Shown here piece after piece: positions 34,468-43,472 of a stretch of DNA of 64,000 nucleotides. A model generated the notes under the pieces. The model had not been told where the DNA came from. It searched no databases and saw only the letters and a program-made list of their open reading frames with translations. The position numbers and the translations under genes are program-made. How positions within the stretch are numbered: position 1 is the first letter of the stretch; every line of letters begins with the position of its first letter. The stretch is taken from the NCBI RefSeq assembly GCF_014648475.1, contig NZ_BMRE01000031.1, positions 34,374-98,373 of the forward strand, written 5' to 3'. The stretch comes from Lentzea flava. GTDB taxonomy: Bacteria; Actinomycetota; Actinomycetes; Mycobacteriales; Pseudonocardiaceae.

Positions 34468-36882
34468 ATGGGCCGACGTGCCGCCGCCCATGGCGACCAG
34501 CAAACACAGACCCCCAGTTCGAGCCAGGGCACGAACACGGATCTGTACCCCGTCGAGCAGCCCCCGGCAGCAGCGCCGCCGCCGGAGCCATTGCCGCAGA
34601 GGACGCCGTTCGCGGCGAACTTCGTCGGCGCGACGCTCGTTGTGTCCGCACCGGAGGGGCCGAGCCAGGCCGCGTCCGGTCTCGCCCGCACCCTTCCGGT
34701 CGACCGAGGCCGGACCGTGGTCGTGGTCGACTTCCCCGGCGGAGACCAGAGCACTTTCTGGCCGCACGTCGTGACCGCGCTGAGCGGCCGCGGCCCGATC
34801 CGGCTCGCGGTGTCGCACGCGGGCACCATGCGTCCCACCGCGCCCGCGCAGTGGCTCGCCGAGCAGCTCCAGGCCGAGGTCGTCGCGCCGGACGGTGTGC
34901 TGACCACCGTGCCCGGTGCCGCGTTCGTGGTGGGCACCCAGGGTTACGGCAGCTGGGTGCGGTTCCAGCCGAACGCGTCGCCGATGCCGTTCGGCCGCCG
35001 CTTCCCGGTGCCGCAGTGGGAGGCGATGGACCCGAACTCGCCGTGGCCGACCGGCGAGATCGGCATCTCCGAGCCCATCCCGGCGGGGTTGTGGCTGCGG
35101 GCTCAGCAGCCGCCGTTCGACCCGGCCGCCCAGGACGCGCGTCCGATCGTGGCGCTGCCGTGCCGCGAGAACGTGCTGACCGTCGTCGTCGGTGGCCCCG
35201 GCCAGTCGGCGATCCCGACCGAAGAGGTGTGCCGCCTGCTGACGGCGCTGCCCCAGGCGGCCAGATCGCGGGTGCGGCTCGTGCCCTACGGCATCGACAC
35301 CGCTCTCGGCCGGTTGGTCGCCGACGAGCTCAACGAGCCCATCGCGATGTTCACCGGCCTGCCGGTCGGCAACCTGCGCTCCGGCGGTCCCGCGGTGGTC
35401 GCCGTCGACCCGCGCGGGCAGCAGACATGGCGGCCGTTCGTCACCGAGGTGCTGTGCACGCCGCACGAACCCGTGCCCGCGGTGTCCGGCTATCGCGCGC
35501 CTGTGCAGGGACTTTCCGAGGTCGAGCCCGGTGTGTTCTCTCTCGGCGACGGTGTTGTGCTCGAGGTCGTGCCCTCAGGTCTGTGGGTTCGCGAGCGCGA
35601 CGAGCCGTACAACGCGGCCGAGGTCCGCTCTCAGCCCGTTGACCCCGAATGGGCACGTCTGACCGTGGGCACGCCTGGGCGCACCACACCCGGTGCGGTC
35701 GCGGTGCACGGCGCTGCTCTCGTGGAACGCCTTGAGCCCGAGGTGCGCAAGCTGCTGCGCGTGGTGTTCTGCGACGCCAAGGTGGCGCCGCCCGCCCCTC
35801 CTGCTCCTCAGCACGCGGCACCCGCCCACGCCGCGCCCGCCGCTGGGTCGTTCGGCACCCAGCCGGCGGCGATCGCGGCCGCTCTGGGCGCGGCGGCGCA
35901 GGCGTTGTCGGCGCGCGACTCGTCCGACAACGGCACCGGCTTCTTCACCGCCGTCACCCCGGTCGAGCCCGAGCCCGCCTACACCGCCATCCCGCCGTCC
36001 GAGACCGCCACCGTCACGGTGTCCGCGAGTGTCGTGGCGGAGGCAGAAGAGGCGGCGTTCCCGTCGTCGGACCCGGACGCGGCGGCCGTGCGGTTCCGCG
36101 TGGACGGCCCGTTGCCGGCGCAGCCGCTGGCCTCGTGGGAGGTCCCCGCTCAGAACAACGGCGAGCGCGAGACCGTCCTGCCGGACCACAGCAGCACGGA
36201 CCTGGAACGCGACGCCGTCCGCAGGGCACTGGGCGAGCGCTACGGCGTGCACGCGGCGACCGTCTGCCGCCTGCTCGCGCAGCGCCCCGACGCCGAGGAG
36301 GACCCGGCCGCGTTCGAGGCCATGGTCACCGACCTGACGGCGTTGCTGGCGTGCGTGTCGCAGGACGAGGAGATGGTCGTCGAAACGCTGCGCATGGGCC
36401 GCCTCGGCCGCCTGCGCCCGTACGTCGCGTGCATCGTGTCGGGCCTGAACCGCCTGCCCGTGCACAGCGGCGTGGCCACGGTGTGGGGTGCCAGCGGCCC
36501 GACGGGTCCGCGTCGCTACCGCTCGGGCGACGTGCTGGTGGAGCACGGCCTGCTCGACGCCGTCGCCAACCCGGCCCAGCGCGTCGAGGGCGCCACCGAG
36601 TACGTGCTGTGGTCGGTCACCGGCCGCCGGGTCGAGGTGGCCGACCGCGTCGCCGTGGCCACCGAGGAACGCGTGGTCTTCCCGCCCGGCACGGCGTTCC
36701 GCGTGCTGGCGGTCGCCGAGGCCGAGGGTGATCACCCGCAGCAGGTGCTGCTGCAGGAGATGGCCGGTGCCGCGGCGGACCAGGAGCTCGCGGGGTTGCG
36801 GCCGAGCGTCCTCTCGCAGCTCGAACGGGCGGCGGCGAACCTGCGGGTGCTGCCGTCGCACCAGGTGACGGTCGAGGCTTGA
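34468..36882 (+). CDS. large protein with ADP-ribosyltransferase-like C-terminus, function unknown
   Basis: 804-residue cytoplasmic protein. The start is fixed by an ideal ribosome site GGAGGTGATC at 34449-34458, 9 bases before ATG 34468; GTG 34453 lies within it. Residues 1-45 are Pro/Gln-rich, then come alternating beta/alpha domains (TLVVSAPEGPSQAASGLART), an Ala/Pro linker near 440-550, and a C-terminal domain. There, GVATVWGASG, EYVLWSVTGRRV and ERVVFPPGTAFRVL follow the order of the R, STS and E motifs of ADP-ribosyltransferases. The catalytic ExE place reads EER, so activity is doubtful. Neighbours give no clue. Confidence 0.5.
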   Translation: MGRRAAAHGDQQTQTPSSSQGTNTDLYPVEQPPAAAPPPEPLPQRTPFAANFVGATLVVSAPEGPSQAASGLARTLPVDRGRTVVVVDFPGGDQSTFWPHVVTALSGRGPIRLAVSHAGTMRPTAPAQWLAEQLQAEVVAPDGVLTTVPGAAFVVGTQGYGSWVRFQPNASPMPFGRRFPVPQWEAMDPNSPWPTGEIGISEPIPAGLWLRAQQPPFDPAAQDARPIVALPCRENVLTVVVGGPGQSAIPTEEVCRLLTALPQAARSRVRLVPYGIDTALGRLVADELNEPIAMFTGLPVGNLRSGGPAVVAVDPRGQQTWRPFVTEVLCTPHEPVPAVSGYRAPVQGLSEVEPGVFSLGDGVVLEVVPSGLWVRERDEPYNAAEVRSQPVDPEWARLTVGTPGRTTPGAVAVHGAALVERLEPEVRKLLRVVFCDAKVAPPAPPAPQHAAPAHAAPAAGSFGTQPAAIAAALGAAAQALSARDSSDNGTGFFTAVTPVEPEPAYTAIPPSETATVTVSASVVAEAEEAAFPSSDPDAAAVRFRVDGPLPAQPLASWEVPAQNNGERETVLPDHSSTDLERDAVRRALGERYGVHAATVCRLLAQRPDAEEDPAAFEAMVTDLTALLACVSQDEEMVVETLRMGRLGRLRPYVACIVSGLNRLPVHSGVATVWGASGPTGPRRYRSGDVLVEHGLLDAVANPAQRVEGATEYVLWSVTGRRVEVADRVAVATEERVVFPPGTAFRVLAVAEAEGDHPQQVLLQEMAGAAADQELAGLRPSVLSQLERAAANLRVLPSHQVTVEA

Positions 36883-36897
36883 GCTGTCTCTGAACGC

Positions 36898-36943
36898 GTG
36901 GTCCACAGTGGAATCCGGTGCTCCGGTTCCGCTGTGGATCCAC
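36898..36943. terminator. bidirectional hairpin terminator
   Basis: Near-perfect inverted repeat with about 20-base arms (GTGGTCCACAGTGGAA on the left, ending GTGGATCCAC on the right, one indel and two mismatches) between two convergent genes. Confidence 0.75.
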
Positions 36944-36968
36944 GGCGGCGGCGAGGCGAGGCGCCGGG

Positions 36969-37967
36969 TCAGTTCTCCGTCGTGAGGCCCAGCGTGCCGT
37001 CCAGCCGCGGCACGCACGCGCCGTCCCGCTCGTCCGTCGCCAGGAACTCGGTGAGGCACCGCCCGATCTGCTCGTGACCGAGGGCGTTGGGGTGGAACGA
37101 CTCCTGCAACGCGTGCGAGGACCGCTTCTCGTTCCGCAGGCCGTCCCAGTCGACCGTCAGCCGGGTGAACCACTCGGTCTCCGGCTTGCCCGCGCACGCC
37201 TCGTGGCCCTCACCGGCGCGGGACAGGTCGAGGAACCGGGCGTTGACCTTGTCCGCCGCGGTGCGAAGACCGTTCGACAGCTCGGGTACCGCCTCCTCGA
37301 CGACCCATTCCAGGTCGGTGGAGCGCAGCGGGCAGCCGGAGAGGTTCTGCAGCGAGCGCGGCATCTTCGGCGTGACCGGTGCCGCGTACGACTGCACGAC
37401 GAGCTGGTAGTCGGAGTCGAGGTAGTTCGAGTCGCGCATGGTCTGGCGGATGGCGTTGAGGGTGTTCTCGACCTTGGGGATCATCCGCCGCACGCGCTTG
37501 GTCCACTCGGGAGCGACGGACGACGTGCAGTCGTTGCGCCTGCCCCACGCCTCGAAGCACTTGTTGAGGATCTCGGAGAAGCGCGGGTCGTCGTTCGCGC
37601 CGATCGCCACGACGACCGCCGTGATCCGGTTCGACCCGGCGATCCTGCGCAGCTGGGGCAGCTGCTCGTTGCGCAGCTTGTCGGAGTTCGCGCCAGAGCA
37701 CGCCAGGTTGATCTTCTGGTCGGCCTCGATCCGGGTCTTCGTGATCGACGCCACGGTCGAGCGGTGGCACCAGTTGCCGCCGTCCTCGCCGTTGGTGCCG
37801 GGCTCGTAGCTGCCGGCGCCCTCGCCGGACATCGTGCTGTCGCCGAGCGCCACGACCGCGGTCCTGGTCTCCCGATCCGGCTCTGCCGGTGGCGGGAACG
37901 GGTGGTCGCTCACGATCAGCAGGATCGCGAGCAGTCCGATCACCGCGAGGGGCAGCACTTTTCGCAT
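36969..37967 (-). CDS. secreted SGNH/GDSL-type hydrolase
   Basis: 332-residue extracytoplasmic hydrolase with an N-terminal signal or anchor helix (VLPLAVIGLLAILLIV). Block I is VVALGDSTMSGEGAG with the nucleophilic Ser, block III AIGANDDP, and block V SFHPNALGHEQIG with the catalytic His. Cysteine pairs in the mature part suggest disulfides. The start at 37967 places the helix at the N-terminus; ATG at 37994 is an alternative. Likely an esterase or lipase acting on envelope or extracellular substrates; the substrate is unknown. Confidence 0.82.
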   Translation of the reverse strand: MRKVLPLAVIGLLAILLIVSDHPFPPPAEPDRETRTAVVALGDSTMSGEGAGSYEPGTNGEDGGNWCHRSTVASITKTRIEADQKINLACSGANSDKLRNEQLPQLRRIAGSNRITAVVVAIGANDDPRFSEILNKCFEAWGRRNDCTSSVAPEWTKRVRRMIPKVENTLNAIRQTMRDSNYLDSDYQLVVQSYAAPVTPKMPRSLQNLSGCPLRSTDLEWVVEEAVPELSNGLRTAADKVNARFLDLSRAGEGHEACAGKPETEWFTRLTVDWDGLRNEKRSSHALQESFHPNALGHEQIGRCLTEFLATDERDGACVPRLDGTLGLTTEN

Positions 37968-38108
37968 CGCGGGCCAGTTTACCGAGGTGGCCATGCTGCT
38001 CGCGGCCCGTGCGTGGGCGCTCACACACAACGCGAGCTGCTACCGGGTGGCCGAATCCGAGGGGGATATGGCGTTGCCGCCACCAGCGCGGATGAGGAAA
38101 GTGGAGGT

Positions 38109-39071
38109 GTGGGGAATCTGAGGGAAGTAGTTGTGGTCGGTTACGACCGCACGGCGTTGCTGGATCTGGCGGGACCGATCGAGGTGTTCCAGGCAGCGAA
38201 CTACGGCCAGGAGCGGTACCGGGTCACGCTGGCCACGCTCGGGGGCGGCCCGTTCACCGCGACCGCTGGGGTGCGGATCGAGGCAGGAGCGGACCTGCGC
38301 ACGCTCGACCGCGAGATCGACACACTGCTGGTCGTCGGCGGCTGGGGGTACGACGAGGCCGCGGCCGACGCGGTGCTCACGACCAACCTGCGGCGGCTCG
38401 CACTGCGGTCGCGGCGCGTCGCGGGCGTCTGCACGGGTGCCGTGGTGCTGGCGGGCGCCGGGTTGCTGGAGGGCAAGAAGGCGACCACGCACTGGGCGTT
38501 CACCGGCGAGCTGGAGAACCGCGGGGTCGAGGTCGAACCGGACGCGATCTTCGTGTGCGACGGGCAGGTCGCCACGTCCGCGGGCGTGACGGCGGGCATC
38601 GACCTCTCGCTCGCGATGGTCGAGCAGGACCACGGTCCGGCGCTCGCCCGCAGGATCGCGCAGTACCTGGTCGTCTTCCTGCAGCGGTCGGGCGGTCAGT
38701 CGCAGTTCAGCGTGCACACCCGGTCGAAGCCGGTCACCGACGGCTCGCTGCGCGCGTTGCTGGACGACATCCACGCCGATCCGGCCCGTGAGTGGACGGT
38801 GCCCGTGATGGCGCGCAAGGCGATGATGAGCGTGCGCCACTTCGCCCGCGTCTTCTCGCGCAACGTGGGCGTCTCACCCGCTCAGTACGTCGAACGAGCC
38901 CGCGTCGAGGCCGCAGCCGACCGGCTGGCGAGCACCGGCGACTCGTTGGACCTCGTGGCCCGCCAGTCGGGGTTCGGCTCCGCCGAGACCCTGCGGCGGG
39001 CCTTCCTGCGCGTGCTCGGCGTGTCGCCGGGCAGTTATCGCGCCCGATTCCGGACAACTGGGGTTGCCTGA
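38109..39071 (+). CDS. GlxA-type AraC regulator with DJ-1/PfpI sensor domain
   Basis: 320-residue regulator. The N-terminal class I amidotransferase-like domain (REVVVVGYDRTALLDLAGPIEVF) has the elbow AGVCTGAVVLAGAGLL with Cys, then comes an AraC helix-turn-helix pair (MMSVRHFARVFSRNVGVSPAQYVE and AETLRRAFLRVLGVSPGSY). GTG 38109 preserves the first beta strand and has AGGAAAG 8 bases upstream; GTG 38133 has a stronger site but would lose the strand. The downstream gene overlaps by one base and is a stand-alone DJ-1 protein, its probable target and partner. Confidence 0.88.
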   Translation: MGNLREVVVVGYDRTALLDLAGPIEVFQAANYGQERYRVTLATLGGGPFTATAGVRIEAGADLRTLDREIDTLLVVGGWGYDEAAADAVLTTNLRRLALRSRRVAGVCTGAVVLAGAGLLEGKKATTHWAFTGELENRGVEVEPDAIFVCDGQVATSAGVTAGIDLSLAMVEQDHGPALARRIAQYLVVFLQRSGGQSQFSVHTRSKPVTDGSLRALLDDIHADPAREWTVPVMARKAMMSVRHFARVFSRNVGVSPAQYVERARVEAAADRLASTGDSLDLVARQSGFGSAETLRRAFLRVLGVSPGSYRARFRTTGVA

Positions 39072-39691
39072 TGGAAGCCACTTTCGTGCTCTACCCGAAC
39101 ATGACGGCGCTCGACTTCGTCGGCCCGTTCGAGGTGCTCGGCTCGGTGCCGGTGGTGTCGACGAGGTTCGTCGCCGCGACGCTCGACCCGGTCAAGTCGG
39201 ACAACGGGCTGTCCGTGGTGCCGACCGACACGTTCGCGACGCTGAAGTCGACCGACATCGTGGTGGTGCCGGGCTCAGGGCACTGGCGCGAGCTGCTGAA
39301 GGACTCCGGCGGCGTCGTCGAGTGGCTGCGGGAGGTGCACCCGACGACGAAGTGGACGACGTCGGTGTGCACCGGCTCGACGCTGCTCGCGGAGGCCGGG
39401 CTGGTCTCGAAGGCGACGACGCACTGGGCGGCGCGCGAGGACCTGGAGGTGCGCGGGGTCGAGGTGTCGGCCGACCGGGTCGTGTTCGACGGCAAGGTCG
39501 TCAGCGGGGCCGGTGTGTCGGCGGGCATCGACATGGCGTTGCGGCTGGTCGAGGCCGAGTTCGGCGAGATGGTCGCGCAGGCGGTGCAGGTCGGCATCGA
39601 GTACGACCCGCAGCCGCCGCGGTCCTACGACACGATCCCGCCGGAGATCGCGCAGGGCCTCAAGGCCGCGTTCGACTCACGTCAGGCCTGA
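39071..39691 (+). CDS. DJ-1/PfpI family protein (isonitrile hydratase-like)
   Basis: 206-residue single-domain protein. TALDFVGPFEVLGSV at the N-terminus, conserved Glu in the first helix, and the nucleophile elbow TSVCTGSTLLAEAGLV with Cys and an HWA follow-on. The fold is shared with isonitrile hydratases and glyoxalase III types; the reaction is not determined. TGATG overlap with the GlxA-type regulator shows an operon. Its end overlaps the convergent response regulator by 15 bases. Confidence 0.85.
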   Translation: MEATFVLYPNMTALDFVGPFEVLGSVPVVSTRFVAATLDPVKSDNGLSVVPTDTFATLKSTDIVVVPGSGHWRELLKDSGGVVEWLREVHPTTKWTTSVCTGSTLLAEAGLVSKATTHWAAREDLEVRGVEVSADRVVFDGKVVSGAGVSAGIDMALRLVEAEFGEMVAQAVQVGIEYDPQPPRSYDTIPPEIAQGLKAAFDSRQA

Positions 39692-40321
39692 CTGGACGGC
39701 GAACACGACGAGCTGGGCGCGATCCCGGGCGCCCAGCTTCACCATCGCCCGCGACACGTGCGTGCGCACCGTCGCGGGCGAGATCACCAGCGTCGCGGCG
39801 ATCTCGTCGTTCGACGCCCCGGACGCGACGTGCCGCATGATCTCCCGCTCGCGTTCGGTGAGCTTGTCCAGGTGCGGCACGGGCCTCGCCGACGCCCCGG
39901 ACGCGAACCGGTCGATCACCCGGCGCGTCACGGACGGCGAGAGCAGCGAACCGCCGTCGGCGACCACGTGCACGGCGCGCAGCAGATCGGTCGGGTCGGA
40001 GTCCTTCACCAGGAACCCGGACGCGCCGGTCCGCAGCGCCTCGAACACGTACTCGTCGAGGTCGAACGTCGTGAGCATGACGATCTTCACCTCGGCGCAG
40101 GCGGGGTCGGCCGAGACGCGGCGCAGCACCTCGAGGCCGTCCAGCAGCGGCATGCGGATGTCGAGGAACACCACGTCCGGCTTCACGGACTGGATCAGCG
40201 ACAGGGCCTCGCGTCCGTCGGCGGCCTCGCCGGCGAACTGCACGCCGTCCTCGGTCTCGATCAACGTCCGCAGCCCCATCCGGACCAGCGGCTGGTCGTC
40301 GGCCACCACCACGCGAATCAT
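39677..40321 (-). CDS. two-component response regulator, NarL/FixJ type
   Basis: 214 residues: receiver domain with acidic pocket ADDQ, phospho-acceptor Asp in VVFLDIRMP and Lys in FLVKDSDP, then a LuxR-type helix-turn-helix (LTEREREIMRHVASGASNDEIAATL). ATG overlaps the kinase stop as ATGA. Pairs with the kinase upstream and probably regulates the divergent ABC exporter at 41.5-43.1 kb. Confidence 0.93.
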   Translation of the reverse strand: MIRVVVADDQPLVRMGLRTLIETEDGVQFAGEAADGREALSLIQSVKPDVVFLDIRMPLLDGLEVLRRVSADPACAEVKIVMLTTFDLDEYVFEALRTGASGFLVKDSDPTDLLRAVHVVADGGSLLSPSVTRRVIDRFASGASARPVPHLDKLTEREREIMRHVASGASNDEIAATLVISPATVRTHVSRAMVKLGARDRAQLVVFAVQSGLT

Positions 40322-41367
40322 GCCGGCAACGGTATCCGGGCGATCACGTGGAAGCCGCGCGATCCGTCGACTTCGAGCGTGCCGCCCAGTGCCTCGGCCC
40401 GTGAGCGCATGCCCGTGATGCCGTGGCCCTCGGTGAACCGTCCTGGTGTGCCGGTGTCGGCGACCTCGACGACCAGGGAACCGCGCACGGCGTAGACACG
40501 GACCGACGCCGTGACGCCGGGGGAGGAGTGGCGCAGCACGTTGGTCAGCGACTCCTGCACGATCCGGTAGACGGCGAGCTGGTAGTTGTCCGGCAGCTGC
40601 ACCTCGTCGACCTCGACCGACACCTCCAGCCCCGCCTCGCGCATCCGCGTCGCCAGCGCCGGGATGTCGGCGAGCGAGATCGACGGCCGCAGAGGCGCCG
40701 ATCCGCGCAGAGTGTCCAATTCGGACCGAAGACCCTCCAGGGCCTCCTTGCTGGTGTCCCGGATCGCCTCCAGGGAAGCACGCGCTTTGGCGGGGTCCTT
40801 CTCCAGGACGTAGAGAGCGACGCCCGCCTGCATCGCGATCACGGACAGGCCGTGGCCCACGACGTCGTGCACCTCCTGGGCGAGCCGCAGCCGTTCGGAG
40901 ACGACGGCGTGCTCGCGAGCGTCCACAGCGGACCGCCGGCGCAGCTTCATCAGCACACCGGCTGCGGCGGGCAGCAGGATCCAGCCGGCCGACCAGGTGA
41001 TCCACGAGGTCACCGAGTCGTTCCACCACGGCAGGATCGCCAGCGCGTACAGCAGGGCGCACCCGGCGGTCAGCTCGATGGTCGAGTAGACGGCCATCGC
41101 GTACATGGCCGCGACGCCGCTCATCAGGATCGGCCCGAACGGATAGCCCATCGCCAGGTACACGGCGATGGCGGCGGTGGTGATCCCGAACGTCCACAGC
41201 GGACGGACCGAGCGGAACAGCAGGCCGGCGGCCGCCACCGTGATGAGCAGGTAGGCGAACACGTCGAGGGCTTCCGCTCCTTGCAGGCGTGCGGCGAACC
41301 GCGTGCCCACGAGGCCGAAGAACAGCAGCGCCACCGTCAGCGCCACGTCCTGCCATTTCATCCGCAT
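40318..41367 (-). CDS. sensor histidine kinase, NarL-partner (HisKA_3) type
   Basis: 349-residue membrane kinase. Five to six N-terminal helices form the sensor part. Next comes the dimerisation helix with phospho-His in RLAQEVHDVVGHGLSVIAMQ, and an HATPase domain (N-box YRIVQESLTNVLRHS, G-boxes VADTGTPGRF and GHGITGMRSRAEALGG). ATG at 41367 is chosen to keep a short lead into the first helix; ATG at 41415 with a GGAG site is possible. Divergent from the ABC transporter genes, 99 bases away. Confidence 0.9.
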   Translation of the reverse strand: MRMKWQDVALTVALLFFGLVGTRFAARLQGAEALDVFAYLLITVAAAGLLFRSVRPLWTFGITTAAIAVYLAMGYPFGPILMSGVAAMYAMAVYSTIELTAGCALLYALAILPWWNDSVTSWITWSAGWILLPAAAGVLMKLRRRSAVDAREHAVVSERLRLAQEVHDVVGHGLSVIAMQAGVALYVLEKDPAKARASLEAIRDTSKEALEGLRSELDTLRGSAPLRPSISLADIPALATRMREAGLEVSVEVDEVQLPDNYQLAVYRIVQESLTNVLRHSSPGVTASVRVYAVRGSLVVEVADTGTPGRFTEGHGITGMRSRAEALGGTLEVDGSRGFHVIARIPLPA

Positions 41368-41466
41368 GCTGCTGACGATACGACCGTGGACGTACGCAGA
41401 TGTGCGTATCTTCATGACGCTCCGAGGCGGACGACCGGGCCGGTCGGCGGGAACACGATTGGACCC

Positions 41467-42327
41467 ATGATCGTGACGACGGAGAAGCTGACGAAGCGCT
41501 ACGGCGACCGCGCCGTGGTGGACGAGGTCAGTCTGTCCGTGCGGCGGGGCGAGGTCTACGGGTTCCTCGGTCCCAACGGCGCGGGCAAGACGACCACGAT
41601 CCGCATGCTGCTGGGGCTCGTGCAGCCCACGAGCGGCTCGGCCAGGGTGCTCGGTGAGGCACCGGGCACCCCCAGGGCGTTGCTGAAGGTCGGTTCCCTG
41701 ATCGAGGGGCCTGGTTTCTACCCGTACCTGTCCGGCCGCGACAACCTGCGCGTGCACGCCGCCCGCCGCGGTGTGGGCAAGACGCACGTCGAGGCCGCGC
41801 TGGAGCAGGTCGACCTCACGGGCGCCGCGAACGAGAAGTTCCGCCGGTACTCGCTCGGCATGAAGCAGCGGCTTGGTGTCGCGGCGGCCCTGCTCGGCCA
41901 GCCGGAGCTGCTGATCCTGGACGAGCCGACCAACGGCCTCGACCCGGCGGGCATGGCCGACATGCGCGACCTGGTGCGGGCGCTCGCGGCGCAGGGGCAG
42001 ACGGTGCTGCTGTCGAGCCACCTGCTCGGCGAGGTCGAGGAGATCTGCGACCGGGTCGGTGTGATCTCGCAGGGGCGGCTGGTCGCGGAGAGCACCGTCG
42101 AGCAGCTGCGCGGCGACACCGTGCTGCTGATTCGCGCCGACCCGATCGAGAAGGCGCACGTGCTCATCGAGGGCAGTTCGTTGCACGGCGACGTGCTGCA
42201 CGTGCGTGAGACGGACGCGGGGTCGTTGGTGCGGACGCTGGTCCACGCCGACGTGGACGTGCAGGAGGTCCGGCCGCTGCGCCGGACGTTGGAAGAGGTC
42301 TTCTTCGAGATGACGGGAGTGGCGTGA
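41467..42327 (+). CDS. ABC transporter ATP-binding protein
   Basis: 286 residues: Walker A GPNGAGKTTTIRMLLG, signature YSLGMKQRLGVAAALL, Walker B LLILDEPTNGLDPAG, H-loop LSSHLLGEVE. It belongs to the CcmA/BcrA-like exporter ATPases. The stop overlaps the start of the permease gene, and the pair is divergent from the two-component system that likely controls it. Bacitracin- or lantibiotic-type resistance is a typical role but not shown here. Confidence 0.92.
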   Translation: MIVTTEKLTKRYGDRAVVDEVSLSVRRGEVYGFLGPNGAGKTTTIRMLLGLVQPTSGSARVLGEAPGTPRALLKVGSLIEGPGFYPYLSGRDNLRVHAARRGVGKTHVEAALEQVDLTGAANEKFRRYSLGMKQRLGVAAALLGQPELLILDEPTNGLDPAGMADMRDLVRALAAQGQTVLLSSHLLGEVEEICDRVGVISQGRLVAESTVEQLRGDTVLLIRADPIEKAHVLIEGSSLHGDVLHVRETDAGSLVRTLVHADVDVQEVRPLRRTLEEVFFEMTGVA

Positions 42328-43142
42328 TGGGCAGCGTCAAGGCGGAGCTCCTGCGGCTGTGGAAGTGGCCGGCGACGTGGGTGCTGATCGGCGTCTGGCT
42401 GGTGATGACGCTGACGTTCGGCTACGTGTTCAACTACCTGGCGCTGAACGGCGGCACCAACACGCGTGGCGCGTCGCAGCAGCAGCTGATCAGCGCTATG
42501 CAGCCGGAGAACGTCGGCGCGGCCGTCGTGCGCGGCCTGCCGATGTTCGGTGGCGCGATCATCCTGGTGCTGGCCGCGCTGGCGGTCGGCAGCGGCTACG
42601 GCTGGGGCACCTGGAAGACCACGCTCACCGCGGGCCCGCGCCGGATCTCCGCGATGGCGGGAACGCTGGGGGCGCTCGCGGTCGTCGTGGTGTTGCTGGT
42701 CGCGCTGACGTTCGTGGTGAACCTCGGCGCGGCGATCACGGTGGCGTCGCTGGAGGGCTGGGCCTTCCGCCTGCCGGGCATCGGCGTGCTGAAGCCGCTC
42801 TCCGCGTCACTGCTGATCGCCGCCATGTGGACGGCGTTCGGCGTGTTCCTCGGCGTGATCACCAAGGGTCCCGCGCTCTCCGTCGGCCTCGGGCTGATGT
42901 GGGCGATCGTCACCGAGAACCTGTTGCGCGGCGTCGGTTCGCTGCTCGGGCCGGTGGAGGACCTCACCAAGGTCCTGCCCGGCGGCTCGGCGGGCAACTT
43001 GGCCGGTGCGGTCGGCGGATCCGGTGCTCCCGGCGTCCTGACCGACCTCAGCGGAACCACCGCCGCCCTGTTCCTCGTTGGTTACGTCGTGGTGTTCGTG
43101 GGGGCGGCCACGGCGCTGAAGGTGCGTCGCGACCTCGTATAG
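42327..43142 (+). CDS. ABC transporter permease
   Basis: 271-residue membrane subunit with six helices (for example VLIGVWLVMTLTFGYVFNYL and the GAIILVLAALAVGSGYGWGTWKTTLT segment typical of ABC-2/BcrB-like permeases). ATG at 42327 overlaps the ATPase stop; GTG three bases earlier is also possible. Forms an exporter with the preceding ATPase. Its 3' part is overlapped by an antisense reading frame of the next gene. Confidence 0.85.
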   Translation: MGSVKAELLRLWKWPATWVLIGVWLVMTLTFGYVFNYLALNGGTNTRGASQQQLISAMQPENVGAAVVRGLPMFGGAIILVLAALAVGSGYGWGTWKTTLTAGPRRISAMAGTLGALAVVVVLLVALTFVVNLGAAITVASLEGWAFRLPGIGVLKPLSASLLIAAMWTAFGVFLGVITKGPALSVGLGLMWAIVTENLLRGVGSLLGPVEDLTKVLPGGSAGNLAGAVGGSGAPGVLTDLSGTTAALFLVGYVVVFVGAATALKVRRDLV

Positions 43143-43472
43143 GGCCACGGCGGCCCAGGTGAGGGCGAGCACGACCGCGACTCCGGTGGGGTAGTCGCGG
43201 TCGTGCAGCCCCGGGTTGACCGGGCCGCTGTGCGCGCGCCACAGCAACGGAACCGCGAGCAGCACGACGATGCCGGAGACCGTCAGGCCGATGCCGATCG
43301 AGGCCCGTTTGACGACGAGGCCGGACGCTCCGACGAGCGGCGCGATGAGGAAGTCGTGCAGGACGACACCGCCGCCGAGCCAGGCCAGCAGCTCGATGGT
43401 GATCTGGGGGAGGAGCAGCCAGGCGCCCCACGCCGCGAGGGCCACGCCCGCGATGCCGATCAGGATCCTCAC
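42807..43472 (-). CDS. small membrane protein, possibly lost its original stop
   Basis: GTG at 43472 has GGAGG 5 bases upstream and overlaps the stop of the molybdopterin oxidoreductase (GTGA). The first 120 or so residues hold four hydrophobic helices (RILIGIAGVALAAWGAWLL, ALTWAAVALYEVATHL and two between). After about residue 125 the frame runs 336 bases antisense through the ABC permease and reads as low-complexity Gly/His/Arg sequence, so the normal protein probably ended near 43100. A role with the oxidoreductase as a membrane partner is likely but unproven. Confidence 0.55.
   Translation of the reverse strand: MRILIGIAGVALAAWGAWLLLPQITIELLAWLGGGVVLHDFLIAPLVGASGLVVKRASIGIGLTVSGIVVLLAVPLLWRAHSGPVNPGLHDRDYPTGVAVVLALTWAAVALYEVATHLQRRGRPHEHHDVTNEEQGGGGSAEVGQDAGSTGSADRTGQVARRAAGQDLGEVLHRPEQRTDAAQQVLGDDRPHQPEADGERGTLGDHAEEHAERRPHGGDQQ

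Noticed and set aside
36918..38108. Long N-terminal extension of the GlxA-type regulator
   Set aside because: It is antisense of the SGNH hydrolase gene and has no recognisable domain.
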